Positions 36,406-48,723 of a DNA stretch of 64,000 bases are shown piece by piece. This DNA comes from Tragulus kanchil (taxonomy: Eukaryota; Chordata; Mammalia; Artiodactyla; Tragulidae). Numbering within the stretch: position 1 is the first letter of the stretch; each line of letters opens with the position of its first letter. The DNA lies in contig JAIOJX010000006.1 in NCBI GenBank assembly GCA_022376925.1, positions 63,883,394 through 63,947,393 on the forward strand, read 5' to 3'. The notes under the pieces were generated by a model. That model was given only the letters and a program-made list of their open reading frames with translations. It made no database searches and was not told the origin of the DNA. The position numbers were made by a program, and so were the translations under genes.

Positions 36406-36499
36406 AAAGTTAGCTGATTCTAGCACCAGCCATTCCCAGCAGTCCACAGATTAGAGCAAAGATCCTTGCACCCAGGTTCAACTCAACAGAATTCCAAAG

Positions 36500-37029
36500 C
36501 CATCTTGACTTGTGTATGAGGCTATACCACTATGAAATAATAAACAAAGATATATTGGTCTCTGACCCCAATTCATGCCACAGAGCTCCTAAAACTCTGT
36601 GATCAGCTAAGGAAGAGTATCAGGAACATATTTTTTTCTAATATTTGGTCTGTGACCCCTGACACAAGATTCCTGAACCCTTTGTAATTTCCTGAGTGAT
36701 AAAAATTTTTGTTTTCATGAGGCAACTCTGAGTGGGCTTCTGGATGAGGGCTGGCCACCAGAAAGGCCAAAACACAATTAGAAACTTGGAATCTTCTGTT
36801 CCATTACCAAGCACACCCCATTCTCTTGAGGAGGGAAGTGAGTCAATGATCAGTCAAGCCTATGTGAAGCCCCCATAATAACCCTCAAAGTAAGGGGTTT
36901 GGAGAGCTTTCAGATTGATGAACACATCCACATCAGTGTACCCCAGTTCCATGGGGATAGGGTGAGAGCTGTGCCCTGCAGGGCTCCAGAACCCTTGCTG
37001 AGGTTGTGCACTGGCTGGGTCCAGACCTT
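36500..37029. mobile_element. Probable old LTR-type or other ancient repeat (repeated to 38,110)
   Basis: 'Ctgatcagctaagg'-region text, 'atttggtctgtgacccctga', 'tgagtgggcttctggatgag' and 'cctatgtgaagcccccataa' resemble an ancient mammalian repeat. I remember its consensus pattern but not its name. It has no ORF of significance. Confidence 0.45.
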
Positions 37030-38044
37030 TTGCAGTGAGGTGTGCAGCCTTTCATTCTCAAACGTCACTGTTAGGCAATAAATCATCCATAGGTTGAACC
37101 TACAAGTGACATGGGTTTGTTGTGGTCATTTAGTTGCTGAGTCACGTCTGACTCTTTGTGATCCCATTGACTGTAGCCCACCAGGTTCCTATGTGCATGA
37201 GATTTCCCAGGTTAGACTACTGGAATAGGCTACCATTTCCTTCTCAAGGAAATAATCCCAACCCAGGGATTAAATCCACATCCCCTGTGGGCAGATTCTT
37301 TACCACTGAACCACCAGGAAAGCTGACATGGGTTTAGGTCACACATTAACTGCATTACTGTGGTAAATTCAATCAGCTTCTCTGAGCTTCAAGTTTCCCA
37401 TCAGTGGAACAGAATTATAACGTTTACCTCCCCAAGTGGTTTGAAGACCAAATTGAATGAACAAGTAAATGTTTACCTTCTAAATGAAAGTTAGCTGATT
37501 CTAGCACCAGCCATTCCCAGCAGTCCACAGATTAGAGCAAAGATCCTTGCACCCAGGTTCAACTCAACAGAATTCCAAAGCCATCTTGACTTGTGTATGA
37601 GGCTATACCACTATGAAATAATAAACAAAGATATATTGGTCTCTGACCCCAATTCATGCCACAGAGCTCCTAAAACTCTGTGATCAGCTAAGGAAGAGTA
37701 TCAGGAACATATTTTTTTCTAATATTTGGTCTGTGACCCCTGACACAAGATTCCTGAACCCTTTGTAATTTCCTGAGTGATAAAAATTTTTGTTTTCATG
37801 AGGCAACTCTGAGTGGGCTTCTGGATGAGGGCTGGCCACCAGAAAGGCCAAAACACAATTAGAAACTTGGAATCTTCTGTTCCATTACCAAGCACACCCC
37901 ATTCTCTTGAGGAGGGAAGTGAGTCAATGATCAGTCAAGCCTATGTGAAGCCCCCATAATAACCCTCAAAGTAAGGGGTTTGGAGAGCTTTCAGATTGAT
38001 GAACACATCCACATCAGTGTACCCCAGTTCCATGGGGATAGGGT

Positions 38045-40233
38045 GAGAGCTGTGCCCTGCAGGGCTCCAGAACCCTTGCTGAGGTTGTGCACTGGCTGGG
38101 TCCAGACCTTGAGGTGGTGGTGAACCTCTCCAGTAGCAGCAGTCTGCAAAAGATCAGTCTGAGGGGCCTGGCCTGGGCAGGTTGAGGAGCCTGAGGGCCA
38201 ACTGGGTTGGGTGCCTGGCTCACTCAGGGATGATAGGTGGGGTAGGGTCTGGAGACCTGGCCTGATGGAGCTGCAGACTTAGCTTTGCCTCTTCAGCCAG
38301 GACTCAGACCTCAGAGGATAAAAGGTGTGCCTTGGGACCTTGCCCTTTCTTGTCAGAACAGAGAATAACATTTGTTTGGTGGAGATGTACAGAAACACTC
38401 TTACCTGACAATGACCTCAATAACAAAGGATCTGACACCAAGAAGTTTGCAACAAATGCATCCCCCTCCCTCATCTTTTCTGTAAAAGGGCTTTGCTGAG
38501 AGCTTTCAGGGAGTTTGAGGTTTTTAAGGTATGAGCCACCCATCTCCTTATATGGTCCTCAATAAATCTTTCTCTGTTCCAGACTCCAGTGTTTTGATAT
38601 TATTTGGCCTCACTGTGCTCAGGCACACAGACTTGTGTTTTGGTAACAAGCTGATATTAGAAACCAAGTATCTTGACTCCTAATACAGACTTCTTCAAAG
38701 TTTAACTCCACTAAGAGTTAACTCAGATACTCAGGCAAATGACAGCACTCTTTACACAGAGTGGGTCACTGGCAATAGATCAGCTGATATACTGGAGGAA
38801 ACGACAATAATATTGGAGAAAAGAATTTGAATTAAGTTCCGGATTTTCCTCTCCAGAATGGAGAGAAATTTGTTTTACTCTTTTCTTCAAGTCTAATCTA
38901 TATAGAGAAGATAAAGTCATACTTGTCCCGAGTCTGGTACATAACTAGAGAATAATTTTAGAAATATTTTGGATCATTATTAGTCTTACCACTCTAGGCT
39001 AAAGACTTTTTAAAAAACATTTCCTGAAATGCAATAAATACTTATTTTAGAGGAGTTGGACAATTCAGAAAAGTAGAAAGGAAAAAGAAAAAGCCACCTT
39101 TGTTGTTCAGTTACTAAGTCACATCCAACTCTTTGCAACCGAGAGCTGTGCCTGCAGGGCTCCAGAACCCTTGCTGAGGTTGTGCACTGGCTGGGTCCAG
39201 ACCTTGAGGTGGTGGTGAACCTCCAGTAGCAGCAGTCTGCAAAAGATCAGTCTGAGGGGCCTGGCCTGGGCAGGTTGAGGAGCCTGAGGGCCAACTGGGT
39301 TGGGTGCCTGGCTCACTCAGGGATGATAGGTGGGGTAGGGTCTGGAGACCTGGCCTGATGGAGCTGCAGACTTAGCTTTGCCTCTTCAGCCAGGACTCAG
39401 ACCTCAGAGGATAAAAGGTGTGCCTTGGGACCTTGCCCTTTCTTGTCAGAACAGAGAATAACATTTGTTTGGTGGAGATGTACAGAAACACTCTTACCTG
39501 ACAATGACCTCAATAACAAAGGATCTGACACCAAGAAGTTTGCAACAAATGCATCCCCCTCCCTCATCTTTTCTGTAAAAGGGCTTTGCTGAGAGCTTTC
39601 AGGAGTTTGGGGTTTTTTAAGGTATGAGCCACCCATCTCCTTATATGGTCCTCAATAAATCTTTCTCTGTTCCAGACTCCAGTGTTTTGATATTATTTGG
39701 CCTCACTGTGCTCAGGCACACAGACTTGTGTTTTGGTAACAAGCTGATATTAGAAACCAAGTATCTTGACTCCTAATACAGACTTCTTCAAAGTTTAACT
39801 CCACTAAGAGTTAACTCAGATACTCAGGCAAATGACAGCACTCTTTACACAGAGTGGGTCACTGGCAATAGATCAGCTGATATACTGGAGGAAACGACAA
39901 TAATATTGGAGAAAAGAATTTGAATTAAGTTCCGGATTTTCCTCTCCAGAATGGAGAGAAATTTGTTTTACTCTTTTCTTCAAGTCTAATCTATATAGAG
40001 AAGATAAAGTCATACTTGTCCCGAGTCTGGTACATAACTAGAGAATAATTTTAGAAATATTTTGGATCATTATTAGTCTTACCACTCTAGGCTAAAGACT
40101 TTTTAAAAAACATTTCCTGAAATGCAATAAATACTTATTTTAGAGGAGTTGGACAATTCAGAAAAGTAGAAAGGAAAAAGAAAAAGCCACCTTTGTTGTT
40201 CAGTTACTAAGTCACATCCAACTCTTTGCAACC
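38045..40233. repeat. Tandem duplication 13 (about 1,095 bp unit), seamless
   Basis: Positions 38045-39140 are followed directly by the second copy at 39141-40233. Small indels (gtgccctgc/gtgcctgc, cctctccag/cctccag, and near 38,510/39,601) change the offset from 1,096 to 1,093. No spacer. Confidence 0.95.
38250..38645 (+). mobile_element. Probable endogenous retroviral LTR (repeated at about 39,342-39,738)
   Basis: A TATA-like ggataaaagg (about 38,317) is followed 240 bp later by an AATAAA signal (38,561-38,566) and then by a GT-rich downstream segment ending 'acttgtgttttggtaac', the typical U3-R-U5 order. No gag, pol or env sequence adjoins it, so it is a solitary decayed LTR if correctly identified. 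Its 5' boundary is uncertain. Confidence 0.6.
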
Positions 40234-40499
40234 CCATGGACAGCAGCATGTCAGGCTTCCCCATCCTTCACTATCTCCCTGAGTTTGTTCAAATTCATGT
40301 CCATTGATTCAGTGGTGTTATCTAACCATCTCATCCTCTGTTGCCTTCTTCTCCTTTTGACGTCAATCCTTCCCAGCATCAGGATCATTTCCAGTGAGTT
40401 GGCTCTTTACATTATATACTCAAAGTACTGGAGTTTCAGCTTCAGCATCAATCCTTTCAATGAAAATCCAGGGCTAATTTCTGTTAGGATTGACTGCTT

Positions 40500-40803
40500 T
40501 TTGTGGGGGGGGGGGTGCGGGTTGGGGAGGGAGGTGGTTGGGTGGGCCACTTCTATTGGTCTTTCATTTATCCATTTTCATCCACCTTTGTTCTTTGGCC
40601 CACGTGGGCCTCACATCGCAGTGGCCTCTCTCGTCACAGAGCACCGGCACTGGGTGCATGTGCTCCAGAGCTTCTGCTCAGTAATTGGACACATCAGTCC
40701 AGCTGCTCCATGGCACGTGGGATCTTCCCAGGCCAGGGATCAAACCAGCGCACCTTGCACTGCAAGGCAGGGTCCTTACCCACTGGACCACCATGGAAGC
40801 CCA
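40500..40803 (-). mobile_element. Family X tRNA-Glu SINE in BovB, G-rich tail
   Basis: The target-site duplication aggattgactg (40486-40496 and 40804-40814) marks it. In reverse complement it has the head, the body 'gtaattggacacatcagtcc' and a tail seen here as a G-rich run (40,504-40,550). The ORFs of 176 and 102 codons across it are composites of BovB and SINE. A head-side partial copy recurs at 41,688-41,892. Confidence 0.92.
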
Positions 40804-42770
40804 AGGATTGACTGATTTGATCTTCTTGCAGTCTAAGGGACTCTGAAGAGTCTTCTCCAGCACCACAATTCGGAAACGTTTCTTCAGTGTTCAGTCTTCT
40901 TTATGGTCCAACTCTCACATCTGTACGTGACTACTGGAAAAACTATAGCTTTGAGTATACAGACTGTTGCTGGCAAAGCAATGTCTCTACTTCTTAATAG
41001 GCTGTCTAGGTTTGTCATAGCTTTCCTTTCAAGGAGTGTCTTTTAACTTCATGGTTGCAGTCAGTCTGCACTGATTTTGGAGCCCCCCAAAATAAAACCT
41101 GTCACTGCTTTTACTTTTTCCCCTTCTATTTGCCATCAAGTGATGGGGCCAGATGCAACAATCTTAGTTTTTTCATGCTGAGTTTCAAGTCAGCTTTTTG
41201 ACTTTGCTCTTTGACCCTCATGAAGAAGCTCTTTAATTCCTCTTCACTTTCTGCCGTTAGAGTGGTACCATCTGTATATCTGAGGTTATTAATATTTCTC
41301 CCAGAAATCTCAATTTCAGCTTGGGATTCATCCATCCTGGCATTTCTCATTATGTACTCTGCATATAAATTAAATAAACAGGGTGACAGCCCTGCTCTCC
41401 TCCTTTCTCGATTTTGACCAGTCAGTTGTTCTATGTCTGGTTCTAACTGTTGCTTCTTAACTTGCATACAGGTTTCTCAGGAGACAGGTAAGGTACTCTG
41501 GTATTCCCATCTCTTTCAGAATTTTCCATAGTATTTTGAAATCCACATAGTCAGAGGTTTTCACTTAGTCAATGAAGCAGAAATAGATGTTTTCTATGGA
41601 ATTTCCTTGCTTTCCTCACGATCCAACAAACATGATCCAATTAATATTGGCAATTTGATCTCTAATTTCTCTGCCTTTTCTGCATCTGGCCCACGTGGGC
41701 CTCACATCGCAGTGGCCTCTCGTCACAGAGCACCGGCACTGGGTGCATGTGCTCCAGAGCTTCTGCTCAGTAATTGGACACATCAGTCCAGCTGCTCCAT
41801 GGCACGTGGGATCTTCCCAGGCCAGGGATCAAACCAGCGCACCTTGCACTGCAAGGCAGGGTCCTTACCCACTGGACCACCATGGAAGCCCAAGGATTGA
41901 CTGATTTGATCTTCTTGCAGTCTAAGGGACTCTGAAGAGTCTTCTCCAGCACCACAATTCGGAAACGTTTCTTCAGTGTTCAGTCTTCTTTATGGTCCAA
42001 CTCTCACATCTGTACGTGACTACTGGAAAAACTATAGCTTTGAGTATACAGACTGTTGCTGGCAAAGCAATGTCTCTACTTCTTAATAGGCTGTCTAGGT
42101 TTGTCATAGCTTTCCTTTCAAGGAGTGTCTTTTAACTTCATGGTTGCAGTCAGTCTGCACTGATTTTGGAGCCCCCCAAAATAAAACCTGTCACTGCTTT
42201 TACTTTTTCCCCTTCTATTTGCCATCAAGTGATGGGGCCAGATGCCACAATCTTAGTTTTTTCATGCTGAGTTTCAAGTCAGCTTTTTGACTTTGCTCTT
42301 TGACCCTCATGAAGAAGCTCTTTAATTCCTCTTCACTTTCTGCCGTTAGAGTGGTACCATCTGTATATCTGAGGTTATTAATATTTCTCCCAGAAATCTC
42401 AATTTCAGCTTGGGATTCATCCATCCTGGCATTTCTCATTATGTACTCTGCATATAAATTAAATAAACAGGGTGACAGCCCTGCTCTCCTCCTTTCTCGA
42501 TTTTGACCAGTCAGTTGTTCTATGTCTGGTTCTAACTGTTGCTTCTTAACTTGCATACAGGTTTCTCAGGAGACAGGTAAGGTACTCTGGTATTCCCATC
42601 TCTTTCAGAATTTTCCATAGTATTTTGAAATCCACATAGTCAGAGGTTTTCACTTAGTCAATGAAGCAGAAATAGATGTTTTCTATGGAATTTCCTTGCT
42701 TTCCTCACGATCCAACAAACATGATCCAATTAATATTGGCAATTTGATCTCTAATTTCTCTGCCTTTTCT
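40597..42770. repeat. Tandem duplication 14 (about 1,085 bp unit)
   Basis: Positions 40597-41681 recur at 41688-42770 with a 6-bp spacer. One TC is missing near 41,720 and there is an A/C difference (gatgcaac versus gatgccac, about 41,155/42,244). The unit starts mid-SINE and ends mid-BovB. Confidence 0.95.
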
Positions 42771-42960
42771 AAACCCAGCTTGTACATCTGGAAGTTCTCA
42801 GTTCACATACTGCTAAAGCTTAGCTTGAAGGATTTTGAGCATTACTTTCCTAGCATCTGAGTACAATTGTATGGTAGTTTGACATCCTTTGGCATTGCCC
42901 TTCTTTGAGATTGGAATGAAAACTGACCTTTTCCAGTCCTTGGTCCCTGCTGAGTTAAAG

Positions 42961-43520
42961 AGCCAGAAAAATAACCATTAACTTTTCAGTACTTTTTTCC
43001 CAGCATCTTCCCCCCTAAATATGGTGTTTTTGTTTGGTATATATGGTTGAAACTATAGAATCTTAAAGATTAAGAAAATCATTACAATTTTGGAAGCAAG
43101 CTTAAAAAAACAGAATAAGGAAAAATGAAAATACAAAGGTTTAGGAATGTACCCATCATAGAGTCAGCACCCTTTCCTACCAAGCCATACTCCCCACAGT
43201 TTATGACACTCCTTTCGGTGGCATATTCTTACCCACCTGTGTACATGGGAATATGTTATTTAGATAAATAAGTGTAAAAGCTACAAGGACATGGCCACAC
43301 ATTACATTATTCTGTTTCTTCCTCTGTGCCATGTAGAGTGCTACAAATACAGCAGGCACTCAGTAAAGCACTTCTGAATGATTATTATTGATTTCAGACC
43401 ATCTTCAAAGTTAACACTCCTCAGAGTCTCCATTAGAGGTAACCCAGTCCAGGACCTGCAGGACTCAGTTTTGGCAGCACTTCACATTCTGTGACTTTTA
43501 TAACCTAAAAGTCATCTTGG
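42961..43520. other. Intergenic DNA with an L2-like scrap
   Basis: 'Gtgctacaaatacagcaggc' and 'actcagtaaagcacttctga' (about 43,330-43,385) resemble an L2/MIR 3' end. No gene seen. Confidence 0.5.
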
Positions 43521-43862
43521 GAGGCCTCCCTGGTGGCTCAGTGGGGAAAAGAATCCCCCTGCCAATACAGGTTTTACCCCTGGGTTGGGAAGATCCCACA
43601 TGGCACAGAGCAACTAAGCCCATGTGCCAAAACTATTGAACCTGTGCTCTAGAGCCCAGGAACTGCCACTACTGAGTCCTCACACCACAACCACTGAAGC
43701 CCACAAACCCTAAAGCCCATTCTCCAGAAACAAGAGAAGCCATCACAATGAGAAGCCTGTGTACCAACAAGAGAGTAGTTACCACTGATGGCAACTAGAG
43801 AAAGCACTGCACAGCAATGAAGACCTAACACAGTCAATATATAAAAATTAAATAAATAATTA
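43521..43862 (+). mobile_element. CHR-type tRNA-Glu SINE (3' part repeated at 44,836-45,007)
   Basis: 'Cctccctggtggctcagtgg', 'ggaagatcccacatggcaca', 'gaagccatcacaatgagaag' and an AAAT-like tail follow the same long CHR body as at the window start. The second, 5'-truncated copy is generated by duplication 15. Confidence 0.9.
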
Positions 43863-45972
43863 AAGTAAAATAAAACATGAATCTTTACATCCTTTACTTG
43901 ACTACTACAGGAAATTCAACTTATAACTCATAATAACACTTCTTAAAACCTCCTTTACCCCATTCTTTTCACTTCAGTACATCTCAAGTCCTATAGTCGA
44001 CTTAAAGCACCAGTCTCAAAATCTTCACCAAAAATTCTCTCTCAACTTCATCCATTGTGGTTCTTGGTTTTGTTCTTCTTACCCTTTACCTTCAGTTTAT
44101 TCTTCCATTCATCCAAAAATTACAGTCATTTATATAATTTTGATGTTCACTCTTATTTCTTCAGCTCAGCCCTTCTCTCTTCATGCTCTGATTCTGCATC
44201 AGGAAAGTTCAGGGATGGGGCTGCACACTCAGTCCCCTCATCTCAGAAGGAGACACAGGAGTTAGGACTTGGGGACAAGGAAGGGGAGGAGGTAGGAGAA
44301 ACCACAAGTGTTTACAATGTACTATCCTTTCTTTAATTCTCATTACATGATGAAATTCTCACATGTTATTTATTTGGGGTGGACTACATGAATGCTCTTT
44401 GGAAAAATATGTGGCAAGTGGTAAAGATAAAATGATGAAGCTTTCTTTGATGAAGAAGGTCACTGCCAACTCATCCTCTACTCTTTAGGATGTTACCTTG
44501 AGGGTGTATGATAGGCCTAATAAGAATGGTCTGATCTTTTGGTCTTACAAAACAGTCAAGGGCCTTCTGACCCTGGAAACAGTAAACATTTCCCTGGACT
44601 CAGCTCAGAGGTCTCTCATGGGTATAAGGAGACAAGGTACATCCTCTTGTCTCTAAGGGATAACTTTTCATTTTTCTCTGCTCTACCTTCTGTATGAATC
44701 TGTGTGAAAATCTCTCCAAACTTTGTATTCATTTTTGTGATACCTTACATGTGTGTTATCACTGATAATATTTACCCAGTAGGAAAATTACATTCTCTCC
44801 CTCTTCTATATCAGCATAGAGCATGGACACCCACACCACTGAAGCCCACAAACCCTAAAGCCCATTCTCCAGAAACAAGAGAAGCCATCACAATGAGAAG
44901 CCTGTGTACCAACAAGAGAGTAGTTACCACTGATGGCAACTAGAGAAAGCACTGCACAGCAATGAAGACCTAACACAGTCAATATATAAAAATTAAATAA
45001 ATAATTAAAGTAAAATAAAACATGAATCTTTACATCCTTTACTTGACTACTACAGGAAATTCAACTTATAACTCATAATAACACTTCTTAAAACCTCCTT
45101 TACCCCATTCTTTTCACTTCAGTACATCTCAAGTTCTATAGTCGACTTAAAGCACCAGTCTCAAAATCTTCACCAAAAATTCTCTCTCAACTTCATCCAT
45201 TGTGGTTCTTGGTTTTGTTCTTCTTACCCTTTACCTTCAGTTTATTCTTCCATTCATCCAAAAATTACAGTCATTTATATAATTTTGATGTTCACTCTTA
45301 TTTCTTCAGCTCAGCCCTTCTCTCTTCATGCTCTGATTCTGCATCAGGAAAGTTCAGGGATGGGGCTGCACACTCAGTCCCCTCATCTCAGAAGGAGACA
45401 CAGGAGTTAGGACTTGGGGACAAGGAAGGGGAGGAGGTAGGAGAAACCACAAGTGTTTACAATGTACTATCCTTTCTTTAATTCTCATTACATGATGAAA
45501 TTCTCACATGTTATTTATTTGGGGTGGACTACATGAATGCTCTTTGGAAAAATATGTGGCAAGTGGTAAAGATAAAATGATGAAGCTTTCTTTGATGAAG
45601 AAGGTCACTGCCAACTCATCCTCTACTCTTTAGGATGTTACCTTGAGGGTGTATGATAGGCCTAATAAGAATGGTCTGATCTTTTGGTCTTACAAAACAG
45701 TCAAGGGCCTTCTGACCCTGGAAACAGTAAACATTTCCCTGGACTCAGCTCAGAGGTCTCTCATGGGTATAAGGAGACAAGGTACATCCTCTTGTCTCTA
45801 AGGGATAACTTTTCATTTTTCTCTGCTCTACCTTCTGTATGAATCTGTGTGAAAATCTCTCCAAACTTTGTATTCATTTTTGTGATACCTTACATGTGTG
45901 TTATCACTGATAATATTTACCCAGTAGGAAAATTACATTCTCTCCCTCTTCTATATCAGCATAGAGCATGGA
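43691..45972. repeat. Tandem duplication 15 (about 1,137 bp unit)
   Basis: Positions 43691-44827 recur at about 44836-45972 (offset 1,145). There is one C/T difference (caagtcctat versus caagttctat, about 43,990/45,135). The spacer is about 8 bp. Confidence 0.95.
43863..44827. other. Intergenic DNA, no gene (repeated at 45,008-45,972)
   Basis: A 93-codon plus-strand ORF (44,055-44,336) starts with a hydrophobic phenylalanine/leucine-rich stretch but has no identifiable family, CpG context or splice sites. I do not call it a gene. Confidence 0.5.
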
Positions 45973-46240
45973 TCCCAAACCAGGGCCAGTCTGTGGCCTG
46001 TTAAGAATCAGGCCACATAGCAAGAGGGGAGCAGCAGGCAGTGGAAGGAAGTTTTATGTGTATCCCCAGCCATTCACTATCACTTGCATTACTGCCTGAG
46101 TTCTGCCTCCTATGAGGTCAGCAGTGGAATTAGATTCTTTTAGCAGTGAACCCTACTGTGCTTGAATCATCCCCAAACCAATCCCCACCTCCCCAACTTC
46201 TGTGCAAAAATCATCTTTCACCAATTGCTGGTATAGAGTG
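45970..46240. mobile_element. hAT-type DNA transposon relic
   Basis: 'Ccaaaccagggccagtctgt', 'cctgttaagaatcaggccac' and 'gaattagattcttttagcag' follow an old mammalian non-autonomous hAT (MER/Charlie-type) consensus containing 'ggcctgttaggaaccaggcc'. The 'gcctgttaagaatcaggc' palindrome is still visible. The exact subfamily is uncertain. Confidence 0.55.
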
Positions 46241-46329
46241 ACCTTTTGTTGGAGTCTTTGCTTTCTTTCCACAGTACTATGATATGGTCCTCCAAACAAC
46301 AGTTAACATCTATTTAACTATATTTCTTT

Positions 46330-46649
46330 TTTAAAAATAATTTTTATTTATCTATCTATTTTTGGCTGTACTGGGTCTTTTTTGTTGCTCAGGCTTTTTT
46401 TCTAGTTGTGGCAATGGGGGGCTGCTCTCTAGTCGTGGTGCACTGGCTTCTCTTGTGGCAGAGCAAGGCCTCCAGTGTGCTCCAACCTCAGCAGCTGCAG
46501 CTCCCAGGCTCCAGAGCACAAGCTCAGTAGTTGTGATGTATGGACTCAGTTGCTCCACGGCATGTGGGATCTTCCCAGACCAGGGATCAAACCCATGTTT
46601 CCTGCATTGGCAGGTAGATTCTTTTCCACTGAGCCATCAGGAAAGCCCT
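46330..46649 (-). mobile_element. CHR-type SINE, reverse strand (head repeated at 47,629-47,758)
   Basis: An ATTT-rich complement of the tail and 'tttggctgtactgggtcttt' precede 'ctcagttgctccacggcatg', 'cttcccagaccagggatcaa' and 'actgagccatcaggaaagcc'. Both opposed ORFs (68 and 107 codons) are SINE-derived. Confidence 0.9.
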
Positions 46650-48723
46650 AACTATATTTCTTATTTCATCTCTTCCCCTAGTTGAGTAATACCCCAAATG
46701 CACTGCACCTGAGTGAGAGCAAACTTAGCTAATACCCACTACTACTTGACATGGGTCAAGTAGGTCCCAACAGATAATCATTGAAACTTTTTGTTCTCCC
46801 CAGCTATCTCTGCATGCATTACTGATGGAGGTTGCTGTAAGATTCCAAGGACAAAAGGACAGTGGAACCGAGTTCAGAAATTATGAATGAATATTTCAGG
46901 ATAAGGGATGTGGAACTACCACTTACTTAGTTCTCAAGTCTCAAACCTAGTATTCTCCCTTAATTTCTCTTTCCCTCAAGCGAAACAACCAACTGACTCC
47001 ACCCTCAATCCACATTCCAAATCCATTCAGTTCTTGCATTTTCACTAATTCTACCCCGTTCAAGCCACCACAGAACAGCCTCTTAACTGAACTTCCTATT
47101 TCTCCTCTGTTCTTCTCTATAGCAGCTGATGCAATCATTTATAAAAATATAAATCATAACATGCCATTGCCAACTTTTTAAAGGTTTTTCATCATATTTT
47201 CATTAACACCCAACTCCTCACCTGAAAAGTCCCAAGCCTCATCATCTTACATTTTTCTGCTTCAACCGTACTTGCTTTCTTTCTATACCCCCAACACACT
47301 AAACTTAGTTAAAATGTACTTCCCCCTGGTTTTCACATGGCTCCTTCTAAGGACTCATTTCGACTGTTACCTGCTTAGAGAGGATTCATCGTGTTTATTT
47401 TAAAGTCATCACCCAGTTGTTCTCCATCACATTGTAGTGTCCTGTCAGTATGACACATTCCTATTGTTTCTTGTGTATATGTGTGTATTTTCAATTGCTC
47501 AAACCTTTGCTGAAGGAATGAATGGAAAGCCTTATTTTTCCATTTCCTAGGTGGGAGAGGAACCATTGAGCAAGGATTAAGGGTCTAAGGACTTTGAGAT
47601 TTTTCTTTACCTTCCGATTTTGGAGTCTAAGCTCAGTAGTTGTGATGTATGGACTCAGTTGCTCCACGGCATGTGGGATCTTCCCAGACCAGGGATCAAA
47701 CCCATGTTTCCTGCATTGGCAGGTAGATTCTTTTCCACTGAGCCATCAGGAAAGCCCTAACTATATTTCTTATTTCATCTCTTCCCCTAGTTGAGTAATA
47801 CCCCAAATGCACTGCACCTGAGTGAGAGCAAACTTAGCTAATACCCACTACTACTTGACATGGGTCAAGTAGGTCCCAACAGATAATCATTGAAACTTTT
47901 TGTTCTCCCCAGCTATCTCTGCATGCATTACTGATGGAGGTTGCTGTAAGATTCCAAGGACAAAAGGACAGTGGAACCGAGTTCAGAAATTATGAATGAA
48001 TATTTCAGGATAAGGGATGTGGAACTACCACTTACTTAGTTCTCAAGTCTCAAACCTAGTATTCTCCCTTAATTTCTCTTTCCCTCAAGCGAAACAACCA
48101 ACTGACTCCACCCTCAATCCACATTCCAAATCCATTCAGTTCTTGCATTTTCACTAATTCTACCCCGTTCAAGCCACCACAGAACAGCCTCTTAACTGAA
48201 CTTCCTATTTCTCCTCTGTTCTTCTCTATAGCAGCTGATGCAATCATTTATAAAAATATAAATCATAACATGCCATTGCCAACTTTTTAAAGGTTTTTCA
48301 TCATATTTTCATTAACACCCAACTCCTCACCTGAAAAGTCCCAAGCCTCATCATCTTACATTTTTCTGCTTCAACCGTACTTGCTTTCTTTCTATACCCC
48401 CAACACACTAAACTTAGTTAAAATGTACTTCCCCCTGGTTTTCACATGGCTCCTTCTAAGGACTCATTTCGACTGTTACCTGCTTAGAGAGGATTCATCG
48501 TGTTTATTTTAAAGTCATCACCCAGTTGTTCTCCATCACATTGTAGTGTCCTGTCAGTATGACACATTCCTATTGTTTCTTGTGTATATGTGTGTGTTTT
48601 CAATTGCTCAAACCTTTGCTGAAGGAATGAATGGAAAGCCTTATTTTTCCATTTCCTAGGTGGGAGAGGAACCATTGAGCAAGGATTAAGGGTCTAAGGA
48701 CTTTGAGATTTTTCTTTACCTTC
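46520..48723. repeat. Tandem duplication 16 (about 1,095 bp unit)
   Basis: Positions 46520-47614 recur at 47629-48723 (constant offset 1,109), with a 14-bp spacer and one A/G difference (about 47,487/48,596). The first unit begins inside the CHR SINE. Confidence 0.95.
46650..47614. other. Intergenic DNA, no gene (repeated at 47,759-48,723)
   Basis: It contains 63-codon minus-strand ORFs only. No motifs or repeats I can name. Confidence 0.55.

Larger units (their letters stand above)
35963..38110. repeat. Tandem duplication 12 (about 1,067 bp unit)
   Basis: Positions 35963-37029 recur at 37044-38110 (constant offset 1,081) with a 14-bp spacer. The segment 35963-36148 is also the end of duplication 11, so it appears three times. 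Confidence 0.95.
40195..42960 (-). mobile_element. BovB (RTE) LINE, 5'-truncated and inactive
   Basis: The 3' end starts at about 40,195 ('gttgttcagttactaagtca'). A minus-strand ORF (41,467 to 41,126) encodes part of the BovB reverse transcriptase, with 'GLSPCLFNLYAEYIMRNA' and 'LTAESEEELKSFFMRVKEQS'. The catalytic YADD-type motif reads YTDG, so the enzyme core is broken, and the frame does not extend. The second ORF at 42,556-42,215 is the duplication 14 copy. A family X SINE interrupts the 3' part. Confidence 0.92.

Noticed and set aside
40285..40815. A 176-codon ORF and overlapping 102- and 64-codon ORFs
   Set aside because: They run through a BovB 3' end (reverse strand) and a family X SINE. 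The translation has no independent similarity.
41126..42556. Twin 113-codon reverse-transcriptase ORFs as a functional domain or a retron
   Set aside because: The phrases are BovB RT with a degraded catalytic motif (YTDG), truncated at both ends. The two are one ORF doubled by duplication 14.
44055..45481. A 93-codon ORF present twice, as a conserved small membrane protein gene pair
   Set aside because: The second copy is duplication 15. There is no promoter context, no recognisable family and no sign of coding constraint between copies.
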